A stretch of DNA of 64,000 nt from Tillus elongatus (lineage: Eukaryota; Arthropoda; Insecta; Coleoptera; Cleridae), in NCBI GenBank assembly GCA_964006375.1, contig OZ023266.1, positions 15,119,565-15,183,564 of the forward strand, written 5' to 3'. Positions 48,114 to 60,755 of this stretch are shown in pieces. The translations under genes were made by a program, and so were the position numbers. The first letter of the stretch is position 1. Each line of letters starts with the position of its first letter. The notes beneath the pieces were generated by a model. It saw only the letters and a program-made list of their open reading frames with translations, searched no databases and was not told the DNA's origin.

Positions 48114-48204
<91 letters not shown>
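48114..48204. repeat. (TA)n microsatellite, about 91 bp
   Basis: Pure dinucleotide run following AACATTTATATTA. Confidence 0.95.
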
Positions 48205-48206
<2 letters not shown>

Positions 48207-48369
48207 TTTATACAATCTACTCTAGAATGAGTATTAAGTAAATATGTTACACGTATGTTCTAGTCGGACAATAAAAATAAACCCAAAAGAACGAAAATAA
48301 ATATAATTAAAAATAACTTTAAAAAAATATACACATATATGAATAACAAATAATGTAAAGCTTGTGACG

Positions 48370-49765
48370 AGAAGCCCACCAGTGTCGGCACTCCCTCTCG
48401 GACAACACAGAATTGTTAATTTAGTAGGTCTCTTGGCCAGGTTCTTCTTAAGCGTCTCTCGTAGAAAGGGTCTTCAGAGAGTTGTTCTATGAGGGGATTC
48501 TCGTGGCCAGGTAACTTTGCGTGATAATTTTGGGCGTATCTTCGAATTTCTTCATGAACGAAAGGGATTTTGAGATCTTGATGTAGGGTAAGGTTGGAAA
48601 CGTACCATGGAGCATTTACTATTGAGCGAAGTATTTTGGATTGCTGTCTTTGTATAATTCGGATATTTGTTGGTTTAGCGCCTCCCCAAAACTGGATTCC
48701 GTAGGTCCAGATTGGTTTTAAAAATGCCTTGTAGATCAATAGCTTGTTGCTGATGGTGAGCTTTGATTTTATTCCTAGGAGCCAGTGCATCTGACGAAAC
48801 TTAAAATTTATTTGTGCTTTCTTTGACTGTATATGCCTTTCCCACGTTAAGCGTTGATCAAGATATTTTGCTTCAGTGTTTACAGGTATGTGGTTGTTGA
48901 ATAGAGTTACTCTTGGACAGATCGTATTTTTATTATTAAACGTTACTTGAACTGATTTGCTTTCATTTACATTGAAACGTCATTTCTTAAACCATTTACT
49001 GATCTCGTCCAAGTATTGTTGTAAGTTTTGTGAAGCTATCTCACGTTTTCGATGCGATGATAGTATTGCAATATCATCAGCAAAAGTAGCAAGTGTTGTG
49101 TTATCTGACTCTGGTATATCTGATGTGCTGATTAAGTACAGTAGTGGTGCCAGCACGCTCCCTTGTGGTACGCCAGATTCTATGGGATATAGACTTGATA
49201 TCGCATCATTGTGTTTCACAGAAAAGTAACGATCTGACAAGTAGGATTTTAGTAACAAATAGTATGGCTGTGGGAGAAGATTCTTGATCTTGTATAAGAG
49301 TCCAGTGTGCCATACTTTATCGACTGCTTGAAAGGAATCTAAAAACACTGCACTACAAAATTCGTTGTTTTCGAGACTGGTTGATATTCTGTTGACTATT
49401 CGGTGAATTTGCTGGAGTGTGGAGTGATATTCTCTAAAGCCTAGTTGGTGTCTTGGTATTATATTATGCAGGTTAACATCTTTCCTTAGCCTCTTCAGCA
49501 ATAGTCTTTCAGCTATTTTGCCTAGTATGGATAACAAGCTTATAGGTCGATAAGATGCAACCTCATGTTCAGGTTTGCCTTGCTTAGCTATCATAATAAT
49601 CAAGGCGTATTTCCATAAGGCTAGAAAGTAGGATAGGTTTATCATACGATTGTAGATTGTGGTCAGCAAATATATTTTATATGGAGCTAAAAAAATAAAA
49701 TTTGGTCTTAGACATAATATGTAAACTGCATGTGTCTTTAAAAAAAATTGTGTTACAAATTTCAT
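48370..49765 (-). pseudogene. Jockey-type LINE reverse transcriptase and C-terminus (LINE-B)
   Basis: Frame 49765-48980 is an RT: SYRPISLLSILGKIAERLLL, HQLGFREYHSTLQQIHRI, VFLDSFQAVDKVWHTGLLYK (motif A; SFQAVDKV where DIEKAFDKV is usual), SGVPQGSVLAPLLY and FADDIAIL with the catalytic DD. After a frame break (about 48970-48790) the tail resumes: LLGIKSKLTISNKLLIYKAF, PIWTYGIQFWGGA, IIQRQQSKILRSIVNAPWYVSN, and RTWPRDLLN, typical of jockey-clade ORF2 C-termini. The endonuclease is missing (5' truncation). Distinct from LINE-A. Confidence 0.85.
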
Positions 49766-50154
49766 TAAAGTTACAAAAATGTTTCAGAAAGAAAAATGAA
49801 AAGGGAATGTAACTGTCAAATTATAAATATGGCAGATATCTTTCCTCATTAATTGCTTGGATGGTTTGTTTTAGTCAACCCATCCAGTTTTTGCAAACAA
49901 TAAAAAACAAAAGAGGTTTTTTAAAACAAATTTGTAGTTATCTGCGAAGTTCATTATGTTATTGTTTTTTAATTTAGTACCCACGGCGCGTTTACATAGG
50001 TGTTACTATGGTTCAACATTGAAGATTCTAGCTTAATGGCAAATTTATTGAGCCATCGGATTTGAAATATTTTTACGAAAATTTTCTACCATAACATACT
50101 TGCTGCCCCAAACCCTTTCCAACACTTATTTACGGTTGCTGACATTGTCATCAC
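49766..50154. other. Composite-repeat debris
   Basis: Text resembling 22980-23350 (TACAAATTTCATTAAAGT, GATAATTATGTTATT, ACCATAACATACTTGCTGCC near 50090). No gene. Confidence 0.5.
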
Positions 50155-50540
50155 TTACCCACCGACGTGCCGTTGGTGACCTCTCTCTCTCTCTCTCTTT
50201 TGTGGATATCTGCACGGGTACTGCTCACGAAATGGGAAATAGCTTTCTTCCATAGTTCCTCCACCTGCTCCCCCCAACAGATCTACTAGGGAACAAAGCG
50301 AATGCACCCTTTTACTTTCCAGGTCACCAGACATAGAAAATGTTGTTATGCCCGCTCTTTTGTCACGAGGACTTCCAAGTTGTGGAATTCCTTGCCGGTA
50401 CATGTTTTTCCTTCTCTTCCGAACCTACAAACCTTCAAGTCCAGAATTAACAAGTTGCCTCTTTCCCCCTTGTCGACACCCACGGTACTATAGTATCTAG
50501 GCTGTAAGCTCTCGTGGTTTGTTGTTGAAATATAAAAAAA
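50155..50540 (+). pseudogene. LINE-A 3' fragment (copy 5)
   Basis: Contains CACCGACGTGCCGTTGGTGA, a (CT)n run, HPFTFQVTRHRKCCYARSFV and SKLWNSLPVHVFPSLPNLQ, the 3' TAGGCTGTAAGC end and a TGTTGTTGAAATATAAAA tail. Coding only in pieces. Confidence 0.8.
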
Positions 50541-52329
50541 AACATCGTATTCAAACCAAAATATTTTGCACACATTTAAATCAAAAGCAAGAAAGACCAG
50601 TATATTTTAAAAGGAAAGGCAAACGGTTGTTAATGCATATACCTGGTGTCCTAAAACTTTGGGCTGACCTACAAAGTCGAGAGGAGTAAACCTGGCGCAA
50701 TTGGAAAGGTTAGGAGCTAAAATGATTTAACGAAAGCTACTGCATGCAGTCAGTCATGACTGCGACATCAAGGCGACGCTGCCTTTAGACTATGGTGATG
50801 GTGATGGTGATGACGATAATATCAGTATAATTGCAACTAATATAAAATTATATTCTAAGAAATGAAGTGAGGTCACCAGCTCAATGTGATTATTACGCTT
50901 AACGATTAATTAATTCTTTAATATTTAAACGACTGTTATAATTTTTATGAGTCCATAATGTGCCTTTGAAGCTCACCATTAAAATGATTATTAATACGCC
51001 TGGTGTCGGGTTGAATTGATACTCTCCGCTGCTAAGTGAGAATTATTCAAATAAAAATTACCATCAAACTGAAATTAAAAACCAAACCTATTACCTCAAA
51101 ACTTTTTATCAGCAATTACCAGGGTGTATTTTAATAAAAAGACCGCCCCTCAAAATGTTGAGTTATGTTTACTCGGGACGAAAGAGTTGAAGAAGTTCTT
51201 AATTCGTTCTGATTATTCTTATTATTGCCGCGATATCTGGGCTTTGCAGAGCCATCTCTACTGAGAGAGAAATTCATGACCGGACGTTGTGCCAACAAAA
51301 ACAGCTAAACTTGTGTGCAGTTTATGCAAATAAGCTAGATGGGATTTTTCTTCTTCCCTCCTTTTCTTTGGTCATAAAATGCGGTGTTATCCTCCTCCCG
51401 CCACTTAACTACATTTTCTTATTAAATACTCAAGACTAATAAGATCTCTAACGGTGAATGGGGCTATATTTTATGGAGAAATGCGCCTAGATATCCTAGT
51501 TTTACTAGACAACCGACTCCCAGAGTGTCCTAGGAGATATTATCGCAACTAGACTTATCTTTAGTGAAAATTCTATGCAAATGTATCATACAGAATAAGG
51601 GTAACGACAACAATGAAGTAGCGTTAAAATTGGTCTTTTGAGTCCATTAAGATTTAACGCGGAAAATATTGCGATTTCCAAAAAAACTTTTAACCAATAA
51701 TTTCACTGACAGATTCAAAAGCGGTCCTCGAAACTCGTATGCATCTCATATGATTTATATATCATAATATGGGTGTCGTTTCAAAAAGAACGCACATTAT
51801 GTTTTATTTAGGTGTGTGTGTGGAAGGAATTGGCTTCGGACATTACGTCCATTGGCCACAAAACTCTGCAGTAAATTTGTACCATTGTTATATCTATACA
51901 TTGTTATAAAAAGCGATTATCCTTCAAATATATTTATAATTTGCAGCATGCATATCAATACTTACAGCAATGGAAAGGGTTAAAGCGGTAGACGTACCTT
52001 TATGTGTAAGCTCTTACAGACTATGACTATTTCTAAATGGCTATAGCATAAGCAATATTTATCTTCTAACATATCGATTTTGGCAAAATATAAATGTTTG
52101 TGTTCTTACTTATTATTAAGGATAGAAACATAGGATACTCGCTTCTCGCCCAGGTGTCCTTCAGGGTATTTTTTTTAAACAAACAACACTGGACAGCTAA
52201 TGACATGGGATAAAAAACAATAGGTGAGACAGTAGGAAAACTAAATTTATGTAAATATTATTATTAACTAAGTCTAATACTAAAATACACATATAGAGAA
52301 ATAGCAAAACTAAATTTTGATTTTTGTAT
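50541..52329. other. Mostly unique-looking non-coding DNA
   Basis: A (GATGGT)n-like patch at 50788-50815 is the only repeat noticed. No frame, RNA gene or element could be supported over this 1.8 kb, which is the longest element-free stretch in the second half of the window. Confidence 0.4.
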
Positions 52330-53275
52330 GCCGAATGAATTTTATAAGTATATTATAGATTTTCAGGCTATTTGTACAAATAAGTGTGGCTAAGTTCACA
52401 GGAAACTCTACTCCTGCATCTTTGAGTTCTTTCCAGAGTTGTTTACGTATCGGGTTATACAAACTGCACTGAAACATGAGGTGTTCTAAAGTTCCTAGGT
52501 AACTGTTGTCACATGTACAATAAGGATTGTTACTAATGCCTATTTTAATATAGGTGTTGTGGAAAGCAGCCGTGATTCAGCTTCATTCTGGTAATTACAG
52601 TAGTATAGTACCTTGGCATAATAAATTCGTCAATGTGTGGATTTTTTTTAGGCAACATTGGATGAATAAGTGTATATCGGTTAGTTGTTTTGTTAACAAA
52701 CTCATGCCAAACACTTTCCCACGTTTCCCTTATTTCAAATTTAATTTTTTGATTTACATCGTCAGCAGTAATCCAGTTTATTATTTTGTTTGGACTTTCA
52801 ATAGATTCTTTAGCTAGTTTGTCTGCTATTTCGTTACCTGCTAGTCCCGTGTGCCCTTTTATCCACATAAATATGACTCGATTACCACCATCTTTTATCA
52901 ACTGATACAGACTGATAATGTCACATATTACTGGATTTTTGCCATGTCTGGTGTAATTTTTAAGTGAAAGCAGAACTGATTTGGAATCTGATAAAATTAG
53001 CGTATGTTTAATTTTGTTTTCAATTGACCATTGAAGTGCTTCATACAAGGCATATGCCTCCGCAGTGTAAATAGATGCTATTTTATTTTATTTAATTTTT
53101 TGGTATCTACCGTCTTGGGAATAAAAAGCACAGCCTGTCCCAGATAAGGATTTTGAACCATCTGTATATATTTGTGTATATTTGTCAAACTTTTCCAATG
53201 TTGCTTTAAGTATGGAACGATTTAGAGATGGGAAAATGGTGTAATTTGGAAATATTATATCTATTTTGTGCATTT
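52330..53275 (-). pseudogene. RNase H LINE fragment (LINE-D), ORF2 3' portion
   Basis: Minus strand: IYTDGSKSLSGTGCAFY (first RNase H Asp, frame 53273-53088), then after a frame break MYEALQWSIENK (Glu), LILSDSKSVLLSL (Asp) and MWIKGHTGLAGNEIADKLAKE (His and last Asp) in frame 53048-52545, with a C-terminal tail to LNHGCFPQHLY. A zinc-like CTCDN...HLMFQC follows in another frame (about 52520-52470). It differs from LINE-C at 7.3-8.4 kb. Its C-terminal text resembles the fragment at 56.6-56.9 kb. Confidence 0.8.
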
Positions 53276-53289
53276 TTTGATAGAGTAGG

Positions 53290-53359
53290 GTCTAAAATAT
53301 AATAAAGACCTAAATAAAACCCAAAATGGTTTTATTTAGGTCGTTATTATATTTTAGAC
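53290..53359. repeat. Small perfect-type palindrome, 70 bp
   Basis: GTCTAAAATATAATAA and GACCTAAATAAAACC mirror GGTTTTATTTAGGTC and TTATTATATTTTAGAC around CAAAAT. It lies immediately 5' of LINE-D and before the Penelope-like 3' region. Confidence 0.85.
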
Positions 53360-53464
53360 AATATTTGTCTAATTTCTGAACGTCACAACGTCTGGGTTAG
53401 ACATATTTCCAAGCTAAAAAAGAACAGAAGATGGCTATACTCCAGACTGAATTTATTTAGTAAA

Positions 53465-53510
53465 AGCTCTACGCGTTTCGGCCCATATATCTGGCCATCC
53501 TCAGGGGCTT
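53465..53510 (-). ncRNA. Hammerhead-like motif 3' of the Penelope-like element
   Basis: Minus strand: CTGAGGA core (CUGANGA form), helix II GGCC/GGCC, GAAA, palindromic CGCG as helix III, triplet GTA, then GAGCTT pairing with AAGCCC (one mismatch) as helix I. All core positions agree with a hammerhead. Penelope-like elements are known to carry such minimal ribozymes in their terminal regions. Confidence 0.7.
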
Positions 53511-54356
53511 CCTAAAACATTACAGAAGGTGGTTGTGTCAGAAACAAAGGTACTGGTAGGTCGGCAAGTATCACACGATACAAGCAGTTACAAAATTCTA
53601 AACAGTCTTACAAGCAAAGTCTAAAGAGAAACTAAAGTCAAAGCTAACATGCTCTACAACGGTTACATTAATAAAATCAAAGTTAAAAGTTAAAAGTTAA
53701 AAGTTAAGAAGTTAAAAACATCAGAATGTCCAAAGCTTGGTCGAGGCACCTCGAATCAGCAAAACAGCAATGCAAAAGCAGTAAAAATAGCAAAAAACTA
53801 GTGGAAACCCGTTTAAATTAACTTTAAAAGTGCACTGACACACCACAATCTAAGGTCTTTAAACAAATAGATAGAGAAGCTGTCAAGGTAGGTTGCACAA
53901 CCAGAGCAGAACTTTCAGATAAAAAACTGAGTTAAACCTATGATACCTGTAAAGAATAAAACCAAAATGGTTAAACATACTTACGTTCTGTTTTTTATAA
54001 CAGGAACTGAACTTTACAAGAAATCATAGTGGCTATTTTCATCGACTGTCGCTTTTGTTTCCCTGCACTATATGGGTGAAGGCAGAATTAGAAGCATCAA
54101 AACCTCAAATCACAGCAATGGACAAACGGCAATACAAATAAAAACTTCGCATTTGAAATTGACGACAGTTAAAAGCCGAATATCTGAAGTGAACGGGAAG
54201 GGGACAAACAAATGAACTACGATCTTTAGCTAAAAGTGACAAGTGACAGACAAGTGACATTGACACCTACCCGGTCGTGCCGAGCAGCACAGAACAAGTA
54301 ACATTTCCGGGCTCCTGGACTCCACAGAATACTTAGGTTTTCCACTGTAGATGGCA

Positions 54357-54735
54357 CTAGTTCAGTATATTTCTATAAATTGGCGGAAAGTTAATCTCAC
54401 TGGTATTAGAAGCATTTAGAACAGTGTTGTTGGAGTTGTAGGTGTATCTGTAGATTTCCATCTCTTCAAGGACGAACTGCTCAGTTCCAAAAGTGGATGG
54501 GTGAAGGATTTTAACATTGTTTTCTTTATCAAAGACATGACCAGTCATGCTGAGGTAGCAACCACAAGCTGAAGTGACGTTATCAGCATTGTTTCTGCTC
54601 CTGGGATGTTTGGAACTTCTTGTGTTTAGAGCTCTCCCAGTTCTACCAATATACACAGTGTTGCAATCAGGATCTCCACAGCTAAGGCAATAAACTCCTG
54701 ACTTTTTCAAGAGGGGGATGTCGTCTATTATTGTG
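54357..54735 (-). pseudogene. GIY-YIG endonuclease domain of the Penelope-like element
   Basis: Reads KKSGVYCLSC (GVY in place of GIY), then CNTVYIGRTGRALNTRSSKH with YIG and the following Arg, and later TEQFVLEEMEIYR with a candidate Glu. This is the domain that cuts target DNA for priming in Penelope-like elements. The frame is intact from 54710 to the stop at 54357. It is separated from RT upstream by stops, so the element as a whole is dead. Confidence 0.82.
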
Positions 54736-55958
54736 CACTAACATCTTGTTCAGGGTGTTCTTAGATTTGTAAGCGAATTTTACATTTTCTCTCTTCAAAA
54801 CTTTTGTGATGGCACTAGTAATGGGTCCACAATATGTCAACGGAAAGTAGCAAGTGTTGTCAGCCTGAGATGCTGGGATGACTGAACTGTCTTCTCTTAG
54901 AATTTGGCGACTTTTTTTCCTGATAAGTTTATCGACAATGCTGCTGGGTTAATCACTGTTAGAGGCCAATTGCTTGATAATATTTAGCTCATTATCAAAC
55001 TATATCTGTGACATAGGGATTCTAAAAAGCCTGTCTATCAAAAACCCCAAGGACGCTAGTTTATGAGTGATGTGATGACATGATCTGAATGGAATTAAGT
55101 GGTCTGTTTGGGTTGGTTTTCTGTAAATTTCAAACTCAATGTTGTTGATGGATCTCGTCAATTTCAGGTCCAGAAAGCTAATGGAACCATTTTCTTCCAA
55201 CTCCATAGTAAAGTTCATGTTGACATGTAAGCTGTTTAACCAAGTCATGAAATTATGTAGTTGCTATGTGGGACCCGACCAGGCAACAAGTATGTCATCC
55301 ACGTAACGTGTCCAGAACGTGATAAAGTCTTTAAACGGATTATAATCCTTGAAAATAAGATCCCTCTCGAAGAAGGTCATGAATACCTCTGCAGAGAGGG
55401 GAGACAAAGGGTTACCCATGCGAAGGCCATCATTCTATAGGAATATTTGGTTATTGAAGGAGAATAAGTTCTGCTCAAGACAAACCTTGACTAAAGCATT
55501 TAAAGCCCTCTGCATATCTATACTAATTGAAGAAGATGCAAGCAGATTCTTGAGTTTGAGTAGTGTCTGTTTTACCGGAACACTGGTGAAAAGATTGGAA
55601 ACACCGAAGTGTCATTTATTGGGACATCCCTAAGTCTCTCGACTGGAGCAACTGAGTTCTTGTTGGAAAATGGGGAGGTGACATTTACTTGTGAAATTAA
55701 GAATGTTGCCAGGTATCTTGACAACCTATGAGTCAGACAGCCCACAAAAGAGACAACTGGGCGGATCGGACATCCATCCTTATGAATCTTAGGAAGGCCA
55801 TAAAGGCGAGGTAAGAAGTGGTTCATGGGGTAAAGAGACCTGTAATTCTCAGTCAAGAGGGGTGCGAATCGATATTTGTTTACACCCCTTCTACGTAGTC
55901 CCCTTGATTTTAAATGACTGGGCCCGATCGTCTTGTATATTTTGCTAAAAGAATTTGA
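54736..55958 (-). pseudogene. Reverse transcriptase of the Penelope-like element
   Basis: Landmarks from the 5' side: RFAPLLTENYRSLYP, HFLPRLYGLPKIHKDGCPIR, PVVSFVGC, GLRMGNPLSPLSAEVFM (motif B type), RYVDDILVAW (catalytic DD at about 55300), SISFLDLKLTR, KPTQTDHLIPFRSCH and FPLTYCGPIT. At least four in-frame stops (near 55435, 55265, 55000 and 54950) and one frame change (near 55600) disable it. Telomerase-like RT group, as in Penelope. No introns suspected. Confidence 0.82.
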
Positions 55959-56585
55959 CAGAACTTACGTAGTACGCTGCTTTCACATTTCTTCCACATA
56001 GAAGTCACAGACAGAATACATAGCAGAATACACAATAAAAAATACAGATTTGAATTAAAAAACACCCAATATGCAATACAGTGTGCAAAATATAAAATAC
56101 GAAATCTGAAAATACAAAACACAAAACACAAATTATAATATGCAAAACACTAAATAAGGAAATGCAGAATGCGAAATGAAAAACACGAAATGCAAAATGC
56201 GAACCCTAATATGTGAAATGCGAAGTGTGTGGCTGTGTGTGTGTTTTTCTTGGAGAAAAGGATGGGATTGTAAAGTTATCCATCAGCGACAGACTTGTAT
56301 AGTTCTTAGTTGTTTTACTTGGTTCAGACTTGCAGCGGGGAAAAGAGAGAAAACAGTTCCTTAGATGTTGCTTAGAAATTTATGGGAGTCACTGGGACAC
56401 ACTATCGCCAAGAAGCCTGTGATGGCTCATAGACACGCTGAAAGAGCCACGGAAAATAGGAAGCAAACAACAAACAAATGATCGACAGAAGAAAACTTAA
56501 ACCTTATTTGTACAAGTAAATAACAAAATTTTCAAAATAAATTTGCAAATTATATCTAAGCGATGACGAACGTGTATTTTGTATT
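55959..56585. repeat. Degenerate heptanucleotide satellite, then no recognised feature
   Basis: 55990-56225 is made of decayed AAAATAC/AAAATGC-type 7-mers. 56226-56585 has a short GT run and no gene. Confidence 0.6.
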
Positions 56586-56950
56586 TCATAGCGTGAGCTT
56601 TATTTCGGCAAAGATATTTACTTGGCAAATGTAAACTATGTTATTTTGCAGACCAAGCAAATTAGTAATATTATGTGGCATTGATATGTTTGTATTTTTT
56701 AAAGGATATAGGAAATTGTTCTGAGCTTCTTTGTCGAGTGGACAGGCGAATAATATTACATTTAAGCCATCAGCAGTGACCCTATCGCAAGAGCAGAAAG
56801 GGTTGTTCAGAATGCCAATTCGGCTCAAATATGCCGTGAAGCAGTCATAATTAAACTTAGCTCTGATAATCGTTGTGGTAAATTTCCTATAGTCCTTTCC
56901 GTAGCTGCAAATTTTGTTTGGTATGGTTGGGTGCAGTTTGTAAGGGTTTC
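56586..56950 (-). pseudogene. LINE C-terminal tail (LINE-E)
   Basis: Minus strand: YKLHPTIPNKICSYGKDYRK, IIRAKFNYDCFTAYLSRIGI, then CSCDRVTADGLNVILFACPL, a zinc-knuckle-like C-x-C...C tail as in RNase H LINEs, ending AEIKLTL. The upstream side is replaced by the heptanucleotide array, so the long frame that continues 5' from here is translated satellite and not protein. Confidence 0.65.
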
Positions 56951-57785
56951 TTGATGAGAAATACAAAATACGAAATACGAAATACGAAATACGAAATACC
57001 AAATACGAAATACGAAATACGAAATACGAAATACGAAATACGAAATACGAAATACGAAATACGAAATACGAAATACGAAATACGAAATACGAAATACGAA
57101 ATACGAAATACGAAATACGAAATACGAAATACGAAATACGAAATACGAAATACGAAATAAAAAATACGAAATAGAAATAGAAATACAAAACGCAAAATAC
57201 AAAATACAAAATACAAAATACAAAATACAAAATGCAAAATGCAATATGCAAAATGCAAAATGCAAGATGCAAGATGCAAAATGAAAATGTAAAATGCAAA
57301 ATGCAAAAATGCAAAAATGCAAAATGCAAAAATACAAAATGCAAAATGCAAAATGCAAAAATGCAAAAATGCAAAACGCAAAATGCAAAAATGCTAACTG
57401 CAACGATGCAAAATGCAAAATGCAAAACGCAAAATGCAAAAATGCAAAATGCAAAATGCAAAATACAAAATACAAAATACAAAATGCAAAATGCAAAACG
57501 CAAAACGCAAAACGCAAAATACAAAATACAAAATGCAAAATGCAAAATGCAAAATGCAAAATACAAAATACAAAATGCAAAATGCAAAACGCAAAACGCA
57601 AAACGCAAAACGCAAAACGCAAAATACAAAATACAAAATACAAAATACAAAATACAAAATACAAAATACAAAATACAAAATACAAAATACAAAATACAAA
57701 ATACAAAATACAAAATACAAAATACAAAATACAAAATACAAAACCCAAAATACAAAACGCAAAACGTCAAACGCAAAATACAAAT
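56951..57785. repeat. Heptanucleotide satellite (GAAATAC / CAAAATA / CAAAATG / CAAAACG), about 835 bp
   Basis: Starts with some 29 near-perfect GAAATAC units (56965-57160), then blocks of AAATACA, AAATGCA and AAACGCA variants, each internally homogeneous. Because 7 nt is not a multiple of 3, every frame repeats after 21 nt and 7 codons, which produces long artefactual frames (FCILYFV and QNAKCKM repeats) on both strands. Confidence 0.95.
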
Positions 57786-57843
57786 ACGGCACTAAGAGTT
57801 TTAGCCAATGCAAACGGAACTTGTAAGTCAAAAACTCACATAC

Positions 57844-58029
57844 CCAGTTTCACAAAGCTTGATTAAATATTTAACGGCTGGTTAGTTAATAAGGGCTTCA
57901 GATGACCAATCACAGGCTATGATTCGGGTTTTTGCCATGGCAACCAAATATTTTAAAGCTGTGATTGGTCGTCTAAAGCCTTGATTAACTAATCGGAGTT
58001 ATATATTTAATCGAGCTTTATGAAACTGG
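57844..58029. mobile_element. Fold-back element (MITE-like), 186 bp
   Basis: CCAGTTTCACAAAGCTTGAT mirrors ATCGAGCTTTATGAAACTGG, and GACCAATCACAG mirrors CTGTGATTGGTC. The arms extend nearly to the centre (TTTGCCATGGCAACC). No coding capacity. Confidence 0.75.
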
Positions 58030-58178
58030 ACAATAGTCATTCTAAATTTTTAATCATGTTTAAAATATGAAGGTGACTTTTTATAAAACAAAATTTTGAA
58101 GAAAATTTGTCAGCCAACCGCAAACTTACTTGTATTAATAATAATTAAATTTAAAAATTGTAATCTTGATCTCTATTT

Positions 58179-58278
<100 letters not shown>

Positions 58279-58379
58279 TGTATTCAAGAATTTAAAACAA
58301 TGGCATTAAAAAACACTATTTTAAGTTAAATTGATTTAAGCAGTTTAGTAACATTAATCATTTTAACATATCTATCGCA

Positions 58380-58975
58380 GCCAAAAGACAGAATACAGAA
58401 CACAATATATAATACATAATAAAATTCATAATGAGAAATACGATAAAAACAATACGCGGTACAGAGTACCCAATACGAAATATGAAAAAAAAAAAGAAAT
58501 ACAAAACACAAAACCCAATTACAAAGATACAGAATTACAAAAAAAAAAGAAAATATGAAATGTGAAACAAGTGTTACAAAACACAAAATACAAAATACAG
58601 AATAGGGAATATAGAATAAACAATAAACAATACAGAAAACTGAATGACGAATACAAAATAGAAAAAAACAAACATGAAATATAGAATATAGAGTACTGAA
58701 TATAAGATACAAATTACAGCTAACATAATACAAACTAAGAACGTGACAAACAAAACACACAATACAAAATTTACAATACAGTATATAATAAATACAAAAT
58801 AGAAAATACCAAACTTGAAGTATAGAATATAGAGTACCGAATATAAGAGACAAATTACAGCTAACATAATACAAACTAAGAACGTAACACACCAAACACA
58901 CAATACAATATTTACAATACAGTATATAGTAAACAATGCATTGTTTTTCGGATATAAATATACAGTCATCAAAAA
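58380..58975. repeat. Degenerate heptanucleotide satellite with an internal tandem duplication
   Basis: Decayed AAATACA-type 7-mers throughout. A unit of about 130 bp (CTAACATAATACAAACTAAG and neighbours) occurs twice, at about 58672-58795 and 58804-58930. The 191- and 132-codon minus frames are artefacts of this low-complexity sequence. Confidence 0.8.
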
Positions 58976-59650
58976 TAAACTTGAATATAACTATTGCCTA
59001 CTTTGTATGTTTGGCGTGTTCATATCAAAATAAATATAAAATGACGACACAACTAAGTTGCGAATACTGAAAACAATGTAAACGTCTAGGTTAACATCCA
59101 GAATTTAATGTAGACCATATACAAAGTAAACTAAACAGATCATATAATTCGAATAGGAAACAACATGAATCCTTTCCCCAAACCTCTCTAAAATAAACAT
59201 GTCCAAATACATGCATGTTCATGAATTTATGATTATTTACTCAACATAACAGAGAGCGTGGAGCAAATAAACGATAATTAGCCAGAACACGGTGGTGGCA
59301 CATAGCATCCACATCCAGCACCGACTCCGCAGAAGAAGGGTGGGTGTTAGTATCAACGACACGGGAGCTGCAAGGCTCCTGGAGGACGTTCCCTGACGTT
59401 ATTAGCCTTTCCGAATGTCAAGCGTTCCCCCGCGATACACAAACAATTACATTTACTAGATTATGATGCAAATTGTTGATGTGAACATTCGCCTTTAGTT
59501 AACTGCTACTGCTAGAGTTGTTAGTTATTTTCCAGTCCCCTTTTTGAGGGAATTATACACTTCTCGTCAACAGTAACGCGTACTCTAAAAGTCACGTGAA
59601 GTTTGATCTTCAAGATTTTTCGAACTACCCACGCTTTTGATGATTGCCTT
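58976..59650. other. No gene recognised; small GC-rich island
   Basis: 59285-59430 is GC-richer and reads on the minus strand FFCGVGAGCGCYVPPPCSG before a stop. This may be chance or a short terminal exon. No start, splice or family support was found. Confidence 0.3.
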
Positions 59651-60493
<843 letters not shown>

Positions 60494-60755
60494 ATTGAGG
60501 CCTTAGAGTGTCCTTACATCTTTCCTTTACCCACCTTTGTCCACCACTCTAAGGAGTAGGCAGATTGAGGCCTTAGAGTGTCCTTACATATTTCCTTTAC
60601 CCACCTTTGTCCACCACTCTAAGGAGTATGCAGATTGAGGCCTTAGAGTGTCCTTACATATTTCCTTTACCCACATTTGTCCACCACTCTAAGGAATAGG
60701 CAGATTGAAGCCTTAGATTATCCTTACATATTTTCCTTTACCTCTTGAAAATGGC
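60494..60755 (+). repeat. 70-bp tandem repeat, about 3.7 copies
   Basis: Units start at 60494, 60564, 60634 and 60704 (exact 70-bp period), each with CCTTAGAGTG and CACTCTAAGG, perfect 10-bp inverted arms. The last unit is truncated and runs into a hammerhead-like remnant. Confidence 0.92.

Larger units (their letters stand above)
53400..55958 (-). mobile_element. Penelope-like element (RT and GIY-YIG endonuclease), 5'-truncated
   Basis: Minus-strand order is RT, then GIY-YIG endonuclease, then a long 3' non-coding region with a hammerhead-like motif at 53465-53510. This RT plus GIY-YIG pairing defines Penelope-like elements. The 5' part is cut at about 55960, where the heptanucleotide satellite debris begins. 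Short AGTTAAA repeats occur at 53685-53715. The 3' boundary near 53400 is an estimate. Confidence 0.82.

Noticed and set aside
56586..57866. Very long open frames (up to 396 codons) on both strands
   Set aside because: They are translations of a 7-bp satellite, periodic every 7 residues in all frames. Only 56586-56950 (minus) carries LINE-derived protein text.
60494..60755. CRISPR-like or integron-like repeats because of the inverted arms
   Set aside because: Exact 70-bp tandem period with no variable spacers, in eukaryotic repeat DNA.
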